From NCBI GenBank assembly GCA_963843465.1, contig CAWJKP010000001.1, positions 2,294,001-2,358,000 of the forward strand: a DNA stretch of 64,000 nucleotides. Reading direction: 5' to 3'. The translations under genes and the position numbers were made by a program. Below the pieces are notes generated by a model. It saw nothing but the letters and a program-made list of their open reading frames with translations, searched no databases and was not told the DNA's origin. Positions within the stretch are counted from its first letter, which is position 1. Every line of letters begins with the position of its first letter. Below, one piece after another: positions 7,503-19,226 of the stretch. This DNA is from CAWJKP01 sp963843465. Lineage in GTDB: Bacteria > Planctomycetota > Planctomycetia > Pirellulales > Thermoguttaceae.

Positions 7503-10500
7503 CTACTTGGCCTGAATCAGCCCCAGGCTATTGAGGTCATCCCCACATTTCCCATAGATGCCAACTACCGGCCTCCCGTCGCCGCCAAGTTTCTTTTCTT
7601 CGCCGCCGCCCTGACCGCCTATCCAATCACTCTCGTAAGAATGTCTTCTGTCGAGAGATGTTCTGCCAACTCGCATGAAGATCACTTTGAAACCATCTAC
7701 CTTTGTTCCACCCCTTCCGACGATGCCGGCGACCGCATAACCTTTCATCGCTTCGACGGTGATGGTCTTGCCTTCTGCTTTTGCATAGACTCTGGAGCCG
7801 GTCGTGCGCCCCGGCCCCACGTAAACTGGCTGGACGGATTTCGCGACGGGAGTTTTCTCAGACGTGCTGGAAGTGGTTATATGGAATCCCACCAAGAGGC
7901 ATCTTGGATGGGGGAAATCTTCATACGGGCTGCCCCAGGTGCCTCCAATGACACCCGTCCTGCTGAACTCGTTGTTGTTCGGCTCCAGAGATATGAATTG
8001 GACTAAATCGCCGGTCATTCGCTCCGCCAAGACCTGACAAGGGGATTCCCTGAGCCTTTTTTCCGTTTTCTCCTTCACCAATCCTGTTAATCCGGGCAAT
8101 GCGTCTTGATACCAGTTGCCCGCGTGCGCCTGGATATTTCGCTGCGCGAGTCCGGTTTTCTCTTCGCCCACTCCCCACCACCCATCCCCGAGCTTCGCCT
8201 GCTCGGCCGGGTCCGTTACTCCCTTGAGTTCTCTTGCCGCCAGGTCCTTCAATGTGGGATCATCTCCCAGAGCAAGCATGGGAAGGCCCTCGCTCCATAG
8301 GTTCTTGAGGAAACAACGGTACTTGCCCAGTGTCAAGTTGGCGGCCGTGTCGATGGCGCTCTTTTCGAGGACGGCAACGGCCTCCTCCACTCCCGCCTGC
8401 GCCTCGCGGAGTTCCGCCGGCTCCTTGGCGATTGCCCTCGTGCGCGAGCCTGTCTCCTTGATGAAGGCCGCGTCCCTCGACTTCCTGGCGGCCTCCGTGG
8501 CCAGCGTGCCAAGCTGCTTCGCCGTATCGAACTCCTCCTTGGTCAGGGCCTCTTCCGCCAGGGCCAACGCCTGGCCGGCGACGGTGCTGGTTTGCTGTTG
8601 CGGCAAGCTCCCTTTGCAGATCGCCGTCAACGACTTCACTTGGAGATCGAACGCATCGACCTTGAAGCGGCTCGCCATTTCCTCGATGACCTGGAACGCA
8701 AGGGCGACGTCCTTGGCTTGCACGGCAAAACGTCCCGCCTCTTTCAGCATGACGTACTGCGCTGTCGCGTTATCGTTGGTTGACCGCGCCGTTTGGAGGA
8801 GCTCTGCGCCAGGGCCTTCTGCTGCTGGCTGGTCGTCGCTCTCGAGGACTTGTCTTGGAAAAGCTCACGAGCGAGTCTCAGGGCTCGCTCTTGAGCGGCT
8901 GCGCCGGGAATGGACCTGGTCTGTTTGTCGCCGGCAGCGGCCGGGCCCTCAATCTCCCCTCCATCGGCCCAGGAAGCGCTGCCGGAGATCAAGTGCAGCT
9001 TTGCCGAATGGAACGTCACCTGAGAATCGATGGCTCCCAACCCAATCCGTTGCGGTTGCGGCAATTTCCTGTCCCCGTGAAAAGTGAGAGACGACGGCTT
9101 TCCTTCCCAATGCAACAGCAGGGAGTTGTCCAGAAGCGCTTCGATGATCGCCATCTGGTTTTCCAGGCGCACCTTGACCAGGAGCGTATATTCTTTTCCG
9201 TTGGTCAATGTGCGGGGGCGCCGCCGCGTGGGGTTGTTGCTGTTATTTGCCTCTTGACCATCGATCAGCTCCAGGCCGCTCCACGCCCCAAACCAGCCGC
9301 TGAGAACCACTCCGCAGCATTGCGACTCGACCGGCAAAACGACGTAAAGGGTATCGCTGCCCGCATAACGGGTGAAGCGAAGGAGCAGATCATACTCGCC
9401 TTCGATTCTCACGGGGAGCATCAACGTCGGCCGAGGCGATTTATTGACGGTGACCGCCTTCCCCGTTGTCTCCCAGTCGCCTTCCACACGGTCTCTTTGC
9501 AGATCGACCCGCGGCAGGATGTCAATCCACGACGGGTCCTCGTTCACCACGGGCTTCGACTTCGGGTCGAGCACGCAGATCGTCGCCGTCTTCACCAACT
9601 CGTCATCATTCGCCTTTCTGGCCGCGGCCAGCGCCAGGGTGACTGCGCTGCGGGCAACGTCCCGCTTGCCGGCGGCCTTGGCTTGCTCCATCAATTGGAA
9701 GGCGTCCACGGCGACGCTCCTGAAATCATCCGGACTCTTGGCCTGAGCGAAGGCAGCTTTGACAACTTCCGCAACCTTCTCGGGAGGGTCGGTGGGCGCC
9801 TGAGGTTCCGCGGGCTTGGGCAGCCCGACCGCAATCGGCGAAGATTCCTTCGGTCCTGCCCTTTGGGGTTCGGTCCATGAAGCCTCGCCCGAGATGACTC
9901 GCAGCCGTACCGAATGGAACGTTGCCAAGGAGCGAAACACGCCGAGGCCGATCTGGTCCGGGTGGGGAAGGGAAAACTCTCCCAGGGGCGCCAGCGACGT
10001 TTCCTTCCCCTGCCAGCGGAACAGGGGAGCGTTGTCGAGTAATACCTCAATGCTCGCAAGTTGGTCCCGAATTCGTACTTTCGCCAAGAGCGTGTACCGC
10101 TGTCCGTTGATGAGCGTGCCGGGGCTTCTCGTGGTGGGGTTGCTGCGCGAGTCCTGGCCGTCGATGGCTTCCAGACCGTGGGCCTGCCCCTCCCAACTAC
10201 TCAGGGCTATGTCGCAGGCGTGCGAGCCGACGGGCAATACGATGGCAAGCGTGTCCTTGCCCTCTCGGCGGGTAAAAGTTGTCTCCAGGTCATACTCTCC
10301 TGCCACCTTCACGGGCAGCGCGATCCTGGCGCCAAACGAGGTGTTCGCCACGGCCGTTCCGTTTTTCGTCCACTCGCCGGTTACGCAATCCAGCTTGGGA
10401 TCGACCCAGGGGAGAATATCGGCGTATTGCTCGCCGAACGTCGGCATCGCGGGCCGTGGCTTCCGTTCGGCGGCAGGCGGCGCAACTTTGGGCGGTTCCG

Positions 10501-11083
10501 CGGAGGCTTGTTGAACAGCTTTTGCAACCTTCGGGGGCTCGGGCGGCACGGTCTCAGTCTTGGCCGAAGGGAGGCGGTTATGGGAATCCGCTGGAATCAC
10601 TGCTTTTTCGCCGCCACCGAGGAAAATGGCGGCCACGGCCACAAAAAGGAGGATCGCGACTGCCGCAATCGCCGCCACGATTTGCCAGGACGGCCACTGC
10701 GTTTGGGGCGAGGCTTTGTGGACGGGGGGCCGTGGGCGGGGTGAAACGTCAAAACCCAGCTCGATCCGCGGCGGATCCGCGCTGGCGACGGGCTGCTTCA
10801 GGGCCAACTCCTGCCGCAACTTCGCGTCATAGGCCGCCTTCTTCTGCGGATTCAGCAGACAGATCCTCGCGGCGGAAATCTCGTTGAGAATCTTCTGGGA
10901 AAGTGCCGAGTGCTGGCCCGCTTGAAACGACCTGATGTGGGCCATCTGCCGATCCGCGGCGTTGGCTATGGCGTCGGCATTCTCCTCGAAGAGGTCGATC
11001 GCCAGAAGCCGGTAGCAGTTCGGCGGCTGGTCCTCGGGCTTGATTCCCAGCCAGATGTGATAAGCATCGAAGATCTCGGACAT
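7503..11083 (-). CDS. Modular membrane protein: J-like N-terminus, duplicated central domain, possible jacalin-like end (one frame break)
   Basis: About 1,190 residues once one frame break is closed. Residues 1-100 form the J-like domain common at the N-terminus of planctomycete membrane proteins (YHIWLGIKPEDQPPNCYRLL ... NPQKKAAYDAKLR). A membrane helix follows, then two homologous domains of ~170 residues, each opening with ILP(W/R)VD and holding G(L)EAIDGQ / LTNGKEYTLLVKVR motifs, like LamG/DUF1080-type beta sandwiches. The helical C-terminal part leads to a Gly-rich end (GGTKVDGFKVIFMRV ... PVVGIYGKCGDDLNSLG) that resembles a jacalin beta-prism. The frame changes near 8801-8809, where CAGGAG seems to have lost a G. 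ATG 11083 has GGAG upstream; a TTG at 11095 is less likely. Function unknown; carbohydrate binding is inferred. Confidence 0.75.
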
Positions 11084-11224
11084 GGATTGCTCCAAAGATC
11101 CGCACGGCCCTTGGCGGGAAAGCTCTACCTCCTACCGCAACTTACCCGCCCAGACCGGTGGATGTCAAGCGGCGCGCGGCGCGGGCTTGCGCGAGCGTGT
11201 CCCAGCCTACTCGTCGTCGACGAG

Positions 11225-11842
11225 TTATTCCGCAATCGGGGTAAGCGTCACGTCGTCGATCCAGAGCTCTCCGTACGTCCGCATATAGATGAAGACGTAG
11301 ATTTCCACGTTGCCGTTGTGCATCTCCTTCGGCCTGGGCACCGTCACGGTGCCGGTGACCTCCGTCCAGTCGTAGTCGCTCTTGGCGGGGAGCGGGATGC
11401 TGGCCCAGCCGTCGCCGGGGTCGCCCTCGAAGTTCACCTGGCAAGTGCCGCCCTGGGCTCCCATGGTCTTGAACCAGCCCTTGAACTGGAGCTTGGTTCC
11501 CGGCGCGACGCGAAGCGCCTCGGTCGAGATGCCGCCGCGGCCCTTTTCGCGGCAGACCAATCGGGCACAGAGCCGGCCGGTTCGTCCCGGGCCGAGCTTG
11601 ATGTCGTAATTGCCGCCGTCCCAAAACCCGCTGTACCCCCAGTGAGCAAAGGGGCTTCGCGCAACGCCGTCCAACGCTCCTCGGCCCCACGGTTCGTCCG
11701 GCTGTTCCGCCCCGCTGCGCTGCTCGAACGAGGAGTTGCTCAAGAGGTTGCCCGCCGGCGGCGACGCAGCCCCAACGGCGGCAAACGCCAGGGCCACGCA
11801 AACGCCCGCAGATCTTGCAAGCCGGGGCCTGGGAAAGCTCAT
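11225..11842 (-). CDS. Secreted carbohydrate-binding-like protein, paralogue of the upstream gene's N-domain
   Basis: The 205-residue protein has a signal peptide (SAGVCVALAFAAVGAASP) and one beta-sandwich domain beginning NLLSNSSFEQ and ending GELWIDDVTL, typical of CBM4/9-like modules. It resembles the N-terminal domain of the DUF4091 gene just upstream: both share a REKGRGGI/RKRGRGGI motif, NFEGxPGDGW and LW(I/V)DD. The ATG overlaps the previous stop as ATGA (11839-11842) and has AAGGAG upstream, so the two genes are probably translated together. It may bind the same glycan that the partner cleaves. Confidence 0.8.
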   Translation of the reverse strand: MSFPRPRLARSAGVCVALAFAAVGAASPPAGNLLSNSSFEQRSGAEQPDEPWGRGALDGVARSPFAHWGYSGFWDGGNYDIKLGPGRTGRLCARLVCREKGRGGISTEALRVAPGTKLQFKGWFKTMGAQGGTCQVNFEGDPGDGWASIPLPAKSDYDWTEVTGTVTVPRPKEMHNGNVEIYVFIYMRTYGELWIDDVTLTPIAE

Positions 11843-14078
11843 CGTGTTGCTCCTTGGGTCTGGAGAGCCAGGATGGCTTGGGCGAGTTCCCGGCGGTAGG
11901 CGAGGTACTTTTCGCCCTGGGGTGCGTACGTACCGCTTTCCCGGACCACCCCGTCGAGCGAAAGCAGTTTTCGGGCCTGGTCCACCGGGGCGCCGGTGGC
12001 GCCGGCGGCCTCGGCCCGCTTCACGAGCGACGCGAGCGTCCAGAGGTACTCGTAGTCTTCCAATCCGTCGCGCAGGGCCTCGAAGCGGAGGGAGGAGTAG
12101 GGCCGGAGATCCGCGCCGGGGTAGATCAGGTGCCCGTCGCCGTTGTAGCGCCCGAACGAGTTGGCTTCCCAGGGGACCTTGGGCCATTTGTCGCCTTTTT
12201 TCTGCCAGTTGCGGCCCCAGGAGGTCGTCGACCAATACTCGAAGCCGGCGGCCTTGTATTTCCAGCAGATCCAGGGCGTCACGCGGAGGTCCAGCAGCGG
12301 ATACTCGATGAAGAAGTTGGGATGGTCCATGGGGTAGCAGCAGATGGCCAGCCACACCTCCGCGCCTTTTTCTGCGAGGCCGACACGCCGGCCTTGTGGT
12401 ACTGCCCGACGTACACGTCGAACACGTCGGCAAAGCCGGTCAGTTCTTGGACGCCTTCCGGCTCGTTGAGGCACTGCAAGATGCGCGCCCCGGGAGCGGC
12501 CGCATGGATCGCCCGGTCGATCTTCTGGACCTCCGGCCAGGCGGAGCGGGGGGCCTCGTCGTAGACGTAGACATAGGCCCTGTCCAGCCAGCCCTTTTCC
12601 TGGAGGCTCTTGGCGGCGGCGCGGAGGTTCTTGGTAAACCGCTCGACGAACTCCGGGCTGTACGTGGTCTTCTGCTCCCGCTTCAGGTTCGGGGCCGTGC
12701 CCATGACAAAGGCATTCATGCCCTTGGCGATCAAGCGTTCCAGCGATTTGTCGTCCAAGGAGATCTCCCCGCCGGGGCCCAAACGGTGTTCCAGGAGGAA
12801 GTCCTGGTAGTTCCGCATCGCCTGGCCGTGCAAGCGATCGCCCTCGGCGGACCAATCGTGGCCGTACCAGGCGCGGATCTCTCCGCCGCTCATCCAGGTC
12901 ATCGTGCGCAGGTGGGTCTGGTCCGTCAGCGCGAAGTCCCACACGGTCAGCGCGAGGGGGACGGTCGTCGCCGGCAAGCGTTCGGGCACGAGGGTGATCG
13001 TACCGCGGTACTTGCCGGCCGGGCAGTCGCGGGGCGTCTTGAGCGTGATCCAGACCGGGGTCCGCGAGAGTTTCCCGACGGTGAACGCGCCGGCCGGCAT
13101 CAGCGGGTCGGGATACCACCCCAGCCCGCGCTCGGCGAAATACATGGGTTGGACCGTCGTCTCGACGTAGTCGACCCGCTCCCACTTCAGGGCGCTGGCC
13201 GGGATGACCGCCCCGCCGGGACCCCTCAGGTCCGAAAGCCGCACCTCGCGGATGGTGACCGGCCGCCACGGCGCCTCGATCACGACCTGGATGGACTCGT
13301 ACTCATTGCGAGCGGCGGCGACCTCCACCTGCGGTCTCGTGGGCGGCGCAAAGTCGTCCTCGCGGAAGACCTTCTCCAGCGGCGAGACGACGTTCACGCG
13401 ATAACCGATCGAATCCGGCGGCTCCGGAATGGGTCTGGCGGTCTTGGCGGCGGCGGCCGGTTCCTCGGGGGCCTCCGCCATGGCGTTGACGTCGAGGGTC
13501 TTCGCCGAAAAATCGTCCACCCAGAGCGAGCCTTCGCAAGTAGAGTAGAGGAAGAAGACGATCGTCTGCGGGCCGCCGCGCTGACCGCCCGCCACGACGG
13601 TCCGCCGGGTGAACTTCGTCCAATCGTAGGTGCCGGTCTTGAGGTCCTTGCTGTCCCAGCCGTCCCCGGGGGTGCCCTCGAAGTTCAAGAAGATGCGCCC
13701 GCCCGTCGCGTCCTTGGCCTTCACCCACAGCGACACCTCGATGATCGTGCCCGCCTTGAGCGTGACCGGGGAGCTGGCGATGCCTCCCCGCCCTCGCTTA
13801 CGGCAAGTGATCTGGCAGGAGCGCCGGCCGGCGTGGGCCTGGTCGGAGACGGCCACCGAATAGCTGCCTCCTTCCCACGCGCCCCCGAAAGCCCAACCCT
13901 GAAACGGCGAGTCTGCCGTTCCGGCGTAGAAGCTCCTGGTTCTGGCGTCAAGCCGTCCCAGCAGATCGACCTGCTTCAATTCCTCGAATCCGCCGTTGGG
14001 GACCAGTTCAGCGGCCTGGGCACAATAGCCCGGCAAGCAGATCGCCGATATCGAGCACACGAGGTTCAGCCATTTCAT
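11839..14078 (-). CDS. DUF4091 / GH123-like secreted glycoside hydrolase (one frame break)
   Basis: About 745 residues when the break is closed. It has a signal peptide, an N-terminal CBM4/9-like domain (PNGGFEE to LWVDDFS), a linker and a DUF4091-type barrel. The barrel contains YVYDEAP, the Asp-Glu pair expected for the substrate-assisted mechanism of GH123-like N-acetylgalactosaminidases, and ends with the usual DGLEDYEYLWTL segment. The frame shifts at about 12377-12381 (GCCCTC reads GCCTC). ATG 14078 is preceded by a strong GGAGGAGGG. Likely role: release of N-acetylhexosamine from extracellular glycans; the exact substrate is inference. Confidence 0.82.
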
Positions 14079-14668
14079 GGATACCGTCCCTCCTCCGCAG
14101 CGCAGGCGGCTGGAAACAGCCTGCAGGATAACGTCGCCGCGAATGGAACGCAATTTCCTCCGTTTTGCCGCTAGTCCCCGTAGGACTGTCGAAACATCCG
14201 ACACCCGTGACGCGCGCAGCGACAGAATTCCTGCGAGTTGCGTGCGGTCTCTATTGGACCCCGGGGCCCCGAGCTTCCTTGGGTTCAATCAGATTGCCCA
14301 ACTTATTGTTTTGCAGACCCTCACCTGCCGATCTTCGGACATACGAGCCAGGCCGTTGGGGAGTGGCAAATTGGCATGGAAGATGCGTTGGCGAACGTCA
14401 CTCCAGCGGCCTCCCCCAAGTTTGCGCGAGGTACGGAGACAAGGTGCCAGGTGACACGAAGACCTGAAGACGATACCATGCGTTATGGGGGAATAGCGGC
14501 AACGTCGCTTTGCGATACGGCTCGCGGCCGGAAATGATACGTTCGTAGTCCCGCCTTCAGGCGGTTCTGGGGCGGGCTGCCGGCTAAAGCCGGGACTACG
14601 AACTTGGGTCACTTCATCCCGCGGGTAGTAGAACTTGTTTCCGTTGTGGAAAGGCCCCTCGGCGCGGT
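14079..14668. other. Intergenic region between divergent genes
   Basis: No gene is supported. It must contain promoters for both the minus-strand hydrolase pair and the plus-strand coiled-coil gene, but I cannot point to a convincing -35/-10 pair. A palindromic element (14541-14603) lies near its right end. Confidence 0.5.
14541..14603. repeat. Palindromic element with GTTCGTAGT(C/A)CCGxCTTCAG arms, copy 1
   Basis: Terminal arms GTTCGTAGTCCCG and CGGGACTACGAAC enclose inner hairpins (CCGCCTTCAGGCGG and CCGGCTAAAGCCGG). A longer relative lies at 38971-39100. It looks like a REP/MITE-type element. Confidence 0.75.
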
Positions 14669-17600
14669 ATGGCTCACCCGTTGGAAAAGAGAATCGCCGC
14701 CTTGCGGAACCGCCTGCGGAGGCTGCTGGCGGTCTATGGGCTGGGCTGGCTGGTGACCGCCGGTTTGGCGGCCGCCTTGGCGATGGGGCTCTTGGACTAC
14801 CTGCTCCACTTCCAGGACCGGGGCATCCGCGTCATCGCCTCGCTGAGCGTGTGGGGCGTCGTGCTCTGGGCCGGCTACCGATTCTTGCTCGTGCCGCAGA
14901 CGGCGCGGCTGTCCAACGCCGAGCTGGCCCGCCGCGTCCAGCGACGGTTCCCGCAGCTCAACGACGGCCTGGCCAGCGCCGTGGAGTTCCTCGATCAGCC
15001 GGAAGACGACCCGCGCGCCGGCTCGGCCGCCCTGCGAGGCGCGGTGATCCGCGAAGTGACCGCGGCCAGCGAGCCGCTGGACTTCTTGGAAACCCTGGGC
15101 GGGCGTCCGGCACGCCGGGCCGCGCTGGCCGCCTCGGCGATCGGACTTTTGACCCTGATCCTCGTGCTGCCCAACGCCACGGCCGCTCGGACCGCCGCCG
15201 TGCGGCTGATCAACCCCTTGGGCAACGTCGCCTGGCCGCAACGGACCCACCTGGAGCTCCTCCAGCGGATCCAGCGGGTTGCCAGGGGGCAGGCCTTCGA
15301 GGTCGAGGTGGTCGATCGCCACGCGGATCTGCCCGACGTGGTGCGGATCCACTATCGCTTCACGGCGGCCGGCGGCCCGGCTGGCGAGGAGACCGAGGCC
15401 ATGCACTTTGCCGGCGGGGCGATGGTGGCGCGGCGGGAGAACGTGGTGCGGCCTTTCGCCTATCGCGTCGAGGGCGGCGACGATCAGACTATGCCCTGGA
15501 TCCCGGTGCAGGTGATGGAGCCGCCCGCGATAGCTTCGCTGAGCGTGACCCTGGTCCCGCCGGCTTATACCGGCTGGCCGACCAGCAAGGCCGAGGGGCA
15601 CCTGCGGGCGTTGGTGGGCACCCAGGTGCAGATCTCCGCCGCCTCGACCAAGCCGCTTCGCGAGGCCTGGCTGTCGCTGGAGGACGGCCGGCAACTCCCC
15701 GCACGGCTGGCCCCCGATCGGAAGCAGCTCACGATTCCCGCCGACGCCCGGCAGCCGCTTCTGATCGACAAGTCGGGGGCCTACTGGTTCAAGCTCATCG
15801 ACATCGACGGGCTGGCCGGCGGCAACGACAATCGCTGGGAGATCCGCGCGGTCCCCGACGCGCCGCCCACGGTGCTCATCGAGAAGCCGTCGGGCACGCT
15901 CTTGGTGACCCCCAACGCCCGGGTGCCCTTGCGGGTATCGGCCAAGGACGACTTGGCGTTGCGGCGGATCGACCTGCTGTTTAGCCGCTCGGACCGGCCC
16001 AAGCAGCCCGACGTGGTGAAGCAACTGTTTGTCGGCCCGGAGCGGGTCCAACCGCAGAGCAAGGGCCTGGAACAGGGGGAGCAGGGCGACCGCCGGGTGG
16101 TGTCGCTGGACTGGGACCTGGCTCCGCTGGGGCTTACCGCCGGCACGCAAGTCACGTTCTACGTCGCGGCCGGCGACTACCGGCCGCAGACCGGCACGAG
16201 CGAGCCGCGGCGGCTGAGCGTGGTCACCCCCGACGAGCTGACCGAGCGGATCGCCTCGCGCCAGGCCTTCCTGCTGGCCGAGTTGAAGCGGGTTCTGGGG
16301 ATCCAACGGCAGGGCCGGCAACAGGTCGCCGACCTGGAGATCCGCGCCGGCGAAATCGGCCTGTTGGACCAGCTCGACCTGGACCACCTCCGCGGCGTGG
16401 AGCTCAACGAGCGGCAGGTGGTCCGCACGCTCTCCAGCCGCACCGACGGCCTGCCGATGCAGATCCTCGCCTTGCGGGAAGAACTCGAGAACAACCGCCT
16501 CAGCAGCCCGGACGTCCAACGGCGGATGGAAGCGATGCTGAAGGAATTGGATCGGTTGGACCGCGAGCAGTTTCCGGTGATCGCCCGGGAGCTGACGGCG
16601 GCGATCAAGTCGTCGCAGATCCGTTTGCAGGAGCAGCCGGCCGGGCGGCAGCCCAAGGGCGCGTCCCGCCCAACCCGGCCGTGCGGGCCTCGCTGGCTGC
16701 GGCCGGCAAGCACCAGGACCAGGTGATCGCCACGCTGGAGACGCTGATCGGCGAGTTGGGCCGCTGGGACAGCTACCGGCGGTTCCACCGCGAGATCGCC
16801 CAGTTGCAGCGCGACGAGGAGGAGCTTGGCCAGCGGACCACGGAAGTGGGCCGCCGCACGCTGGCCAAAGAGCTCCAAGACCTGCTGCCGCAGGAATCGG
16901 CCGACCTGAAGATCAACGCCCGGCAGCAGGCCGAGCTGGCTGGGCAATGGGACCACGTCCAGCAGGAGATGCAGAGTTCCCTCGGTCCCTTACAGGAGAG
17001 TGATCCGGCGGCCGCCAAGACCGTGGCCGCGGCCCTGCACCGGGCGCAGGACCTGGCGATCGGCGGCCAGATGCGGTCCGCCGGCGACGACATCCAGCAG
17101 AACCAGATGGGCCGGGCGATCGCCGAGCAGAAGCAGGTCATCGGCGACTTGCAGCAGGTGTTGGACGTGCTGGCCGATCGCCGCGAGTCGGAGCCCGAGG
17201 GGCTGGTCCGCAAGCTCCGCCAGTTGCAATCCGACCTGGGGAAGATCGCCGACGCGGAACAGGCGTTGCAAAAGCGGATGGCGGCCGCGGCCGGCAACCG
17301 GGGCGAGCTCGATCGCCTGGCTGCCGAGCAAGACAAACTCCGCCAGCAGACCGAGCAACTGCTGCGGGAACTCCAGCGATTGGCCGCCGAGCGGCCCAGC
17401 CGCGCGGTTCAGAAAGCGGTCGGGGCCATGCGGCAGGCCGGCAAGTCGGCGCGAGAAGGGGATGCCCCACGCGCCGCCGACGCCGCCCAAGAAGCCCACG
17501 ACGCCCTGAAGGAAGGGACCGGGCCTCTGGCCGACGAGCGCAGCCGCAGGGAGGCGGAGCTGGCCATGGAGCAGATGGTCCAACTCGAGGAATCACTGCG

Positions 17601-18234
17601 AAGCCTCCGCGATCGGCAACAGAAGGCCTTGGACGAGACGCGGCGGATCGAGGAGAAAGTCCGGCTCAACGGCAGTCTCACCCGCTCCGAGGCCGCCAGC
17701 CTTTTGGACCTGGCCCGCAACCAGCGGCTGCTGGAGAGCGAGGCGGCAGGCATGGCACAGAAAGCGGCCGGCGCCGAGGTCTTGCACCTGGCCTTGACTT
17801 CGGCGGTGGAGAAGATGCACGAGGCGGCCGATCTGCTGGAGCATCGTCAGCCCGGCGGCGAGACCCAGCAAGCCCAACAGGCGGCCCTCAACTGGCTCGA
17901 CGAGGTGCTGGAAGCTTTGAAGAAAGATCCGCAAGCTCCCGGGCCGTCGCCGCCCGGCGGTCCCGGGGGTCAGGCGAAACAGCCGCCGGGAACACAGAAC
18001 CCGGGGCAAGCCCTGCGGAACTTCGTCCAGATCAAGCTTGTCAAACTGATGCAGCTCGACGTGAATCGTCAGAGCCGGGAGGCGGAACAGAAGGCGTTGC
18101 AAGGGGGCGCCTCGGGCGGCGAGGCCCACAAGCGGTTGGCCGAGTTGGCCGCTCAGCAAGGCCGGCTGGCCGTCCTGCTCCTGAAGCTGTTGCCGACCGA
18201 AGACGCTCACGATCAGCCGGAGGACCCACAATGA
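14669..18234 (+). CDS. Large membrane-anchored coiled-coil protein (one frame break)
   Basis: About 1,188 residues when the break is closed. Two or three membrane helices lie in the first ~185 residues (LVTAGLAAALAMGLL, VWGVVLWAGYRFLL, ALAASAIGLLTLILVL). Then come beta-rich domains of about 100 residues and a long, Gln/Glu/Arg-rich helical region with many coiled-coil heptads to the end. The frame changes near 16670-16678, probably from a lost C in a C-run. GGAAAGG lies upstream of the ATG. It overlaps the next gene as ATGA (18231-18234). I recognise the architecture from planctomycete genomes but know no assigned function. Confidence 0.75.
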
Positions 18235-18818
18235 CCGTCCATTTTAGATTTTGGATTTTGGATTTTGGATTGCCGCTGGTCTGCGTCTGGTTGTTCGGCT
18301 TGGGGATGCTCTCCGCTCGGGCGCAGGCGCCGGCCGGGGCTGCGGAAGACGAGAATCCGCTGTTGCGGATTGCCCGGCAAATGCAGCAGGCGGAATCGCT
18401 GCTGGCCAAGCCCAACCCTGGTGCGCAGACGAAGCAGGTGCAAGAACAGATCGTGGCCGACCTCGACCGCTTGCTGAAGTCGTGCCAGAACTCGTCTTCT
18501 AGTCCGGGAGGGCAATGTACACCCAAGCCCGGGGGTGAAAAGAAGCCTGGCCAGGCGGGCAAGAAGCCGGGGTCGCAAGGCGCCCAGCCGAACCCCAAGC
18601 CCCAGAACAGCGGTACCCGGGCCAAGGACGAGCCGGCCGGCCGGCAAGCTGCGGCCGACGTCCGCCAGTTCAAGGAGTTCCTCGCGACGCTGCCGCAACG
18701 CGAGCGCGAGCCGATCCAGGCGTCGTCGATCGAGGAATTTCTCCCCAAGTACAAGTCCTTGATTGAAGCCTATTACCGCGACCTGGCGGAGGAACAAAAC
18801 GGCAAGCCGCAGGAGTAG
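18231..18818 (+). CDS. Small secreted Pro/Lys/Gly-rich partner protein
   Basis: The 195-residue product has an N-terminal hydrophobic stretch (PLVCVWLFGLGML, possible cleavage after ARAQA), a helical part, a disordered segment rich in PGGxKKPGQ, and a helical C-terminus (EEFLPKYKSLIEAYYRDLAEE). The ATG overlaps the stop of the coiled-coil gene, so the two are likely co-translated and may act together. The first codons fall in a short ATTTTGG tandem repeat (about 18245-18275), and the true start could be internal. Function unknown. Confidence 0.72.
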   Translation: MTVHFRFWILDFGLPLVCVWLFGLGMLSARAQAPAGAAEDENPLLRIARQMQQAESLLAKPNPGAQTKQVQEQIVADLDRLLKSCQNSSSSPGGQCTPKPGGEKKPGQAGKKPGSQGAQPNPKPQNSGTRAKDEPAGRQAAADVRQFKEFLATLPQREREPIQASSIEEFLPKYKSLIEAYYRDLAEEQNGKPQE

Positions 18819-18855
18819 GTCCCGCCTGCCGGGCGGCACAACTGAGGGCAGCCGA

Positions 18856-18956
18856 GTAGGGTGGGACAAGCTCGCGCAGGCGAGCGCCGGCCCACCAATT
18901 CTTCCGCCGGCACTTGGTGGGCCAGCGGCCGCCAAGGCGGCCTTGTCCCACCCTAC
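18856..18956. repeat. Palindromic GTAGGGTGGGACAAGCTCGC element, short form
   Basis: The arms are GTAGGGTGGGACAAGC... and its complement, with inner GCCGGCCCACCA/TGGTGGGCCxGC. Longer versions with extra DNA between the arms lie at 22361-22625 and 41759-41982. Confidence 0.85.
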
Positions 18957-19063
18957 GATTGCCGGAAACCGGCATTGACGCCGCGGGGGCGAAAGCTCTA
19001 TTGTTTTGCCAATCTGCCCCCCCTCTCTAGGAGAGGATGGGGTGAGGGTAATCCGCCGCAGAA

Positions 19064-19130
19064 ACACTAGCCCGAAGCGCAAGCGATGGTAAGTCGTTGT
19101 GCGTCCATCGCTTGCGCTTCGGGCTAGTGT
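19064..19130. repeat. Perfect inverted repeat, ACACTAGCCCGAAGCGC arms
   Basis: Arms of about 26 bp (ACACTAGCCCGAAGCGCAAG... and complement) surround a ~14-bp centre. It could form a long hairpin in the space upstream of the lipoprotein gene. It is flanked by a second, weaker inverted pair (GGAGAGG/CCTCTCC text at about 19018-19040 and 19180-19206). Confidence 0.75.
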
Positions 19131-19226
19131 GGCGGCGGTAAATCGTGTGGGTTAGAGGATGGGTTAATCGCCCCCTCACACTAACCCTCTCCCGGAGGGA
19201 GAGGGGAGAGCCGCACTTGAGGCGTC

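Noticed and set aside
14609..16519. A 636-codon open frame antisense to the coiled-coil membrane protein.
   Set aside because: No recognisable domain or start signal; the sense frame has membrane helices and coiled coil and continues past the frame break.
16660..16690. Programmed ribosomal frameshifting as the cause of the frame breaks.
   Set aside because: The sites lack a consistent slippery heptamer and downstream structure, occur in unrelated genes, and mostly fit one lost base in a short run.
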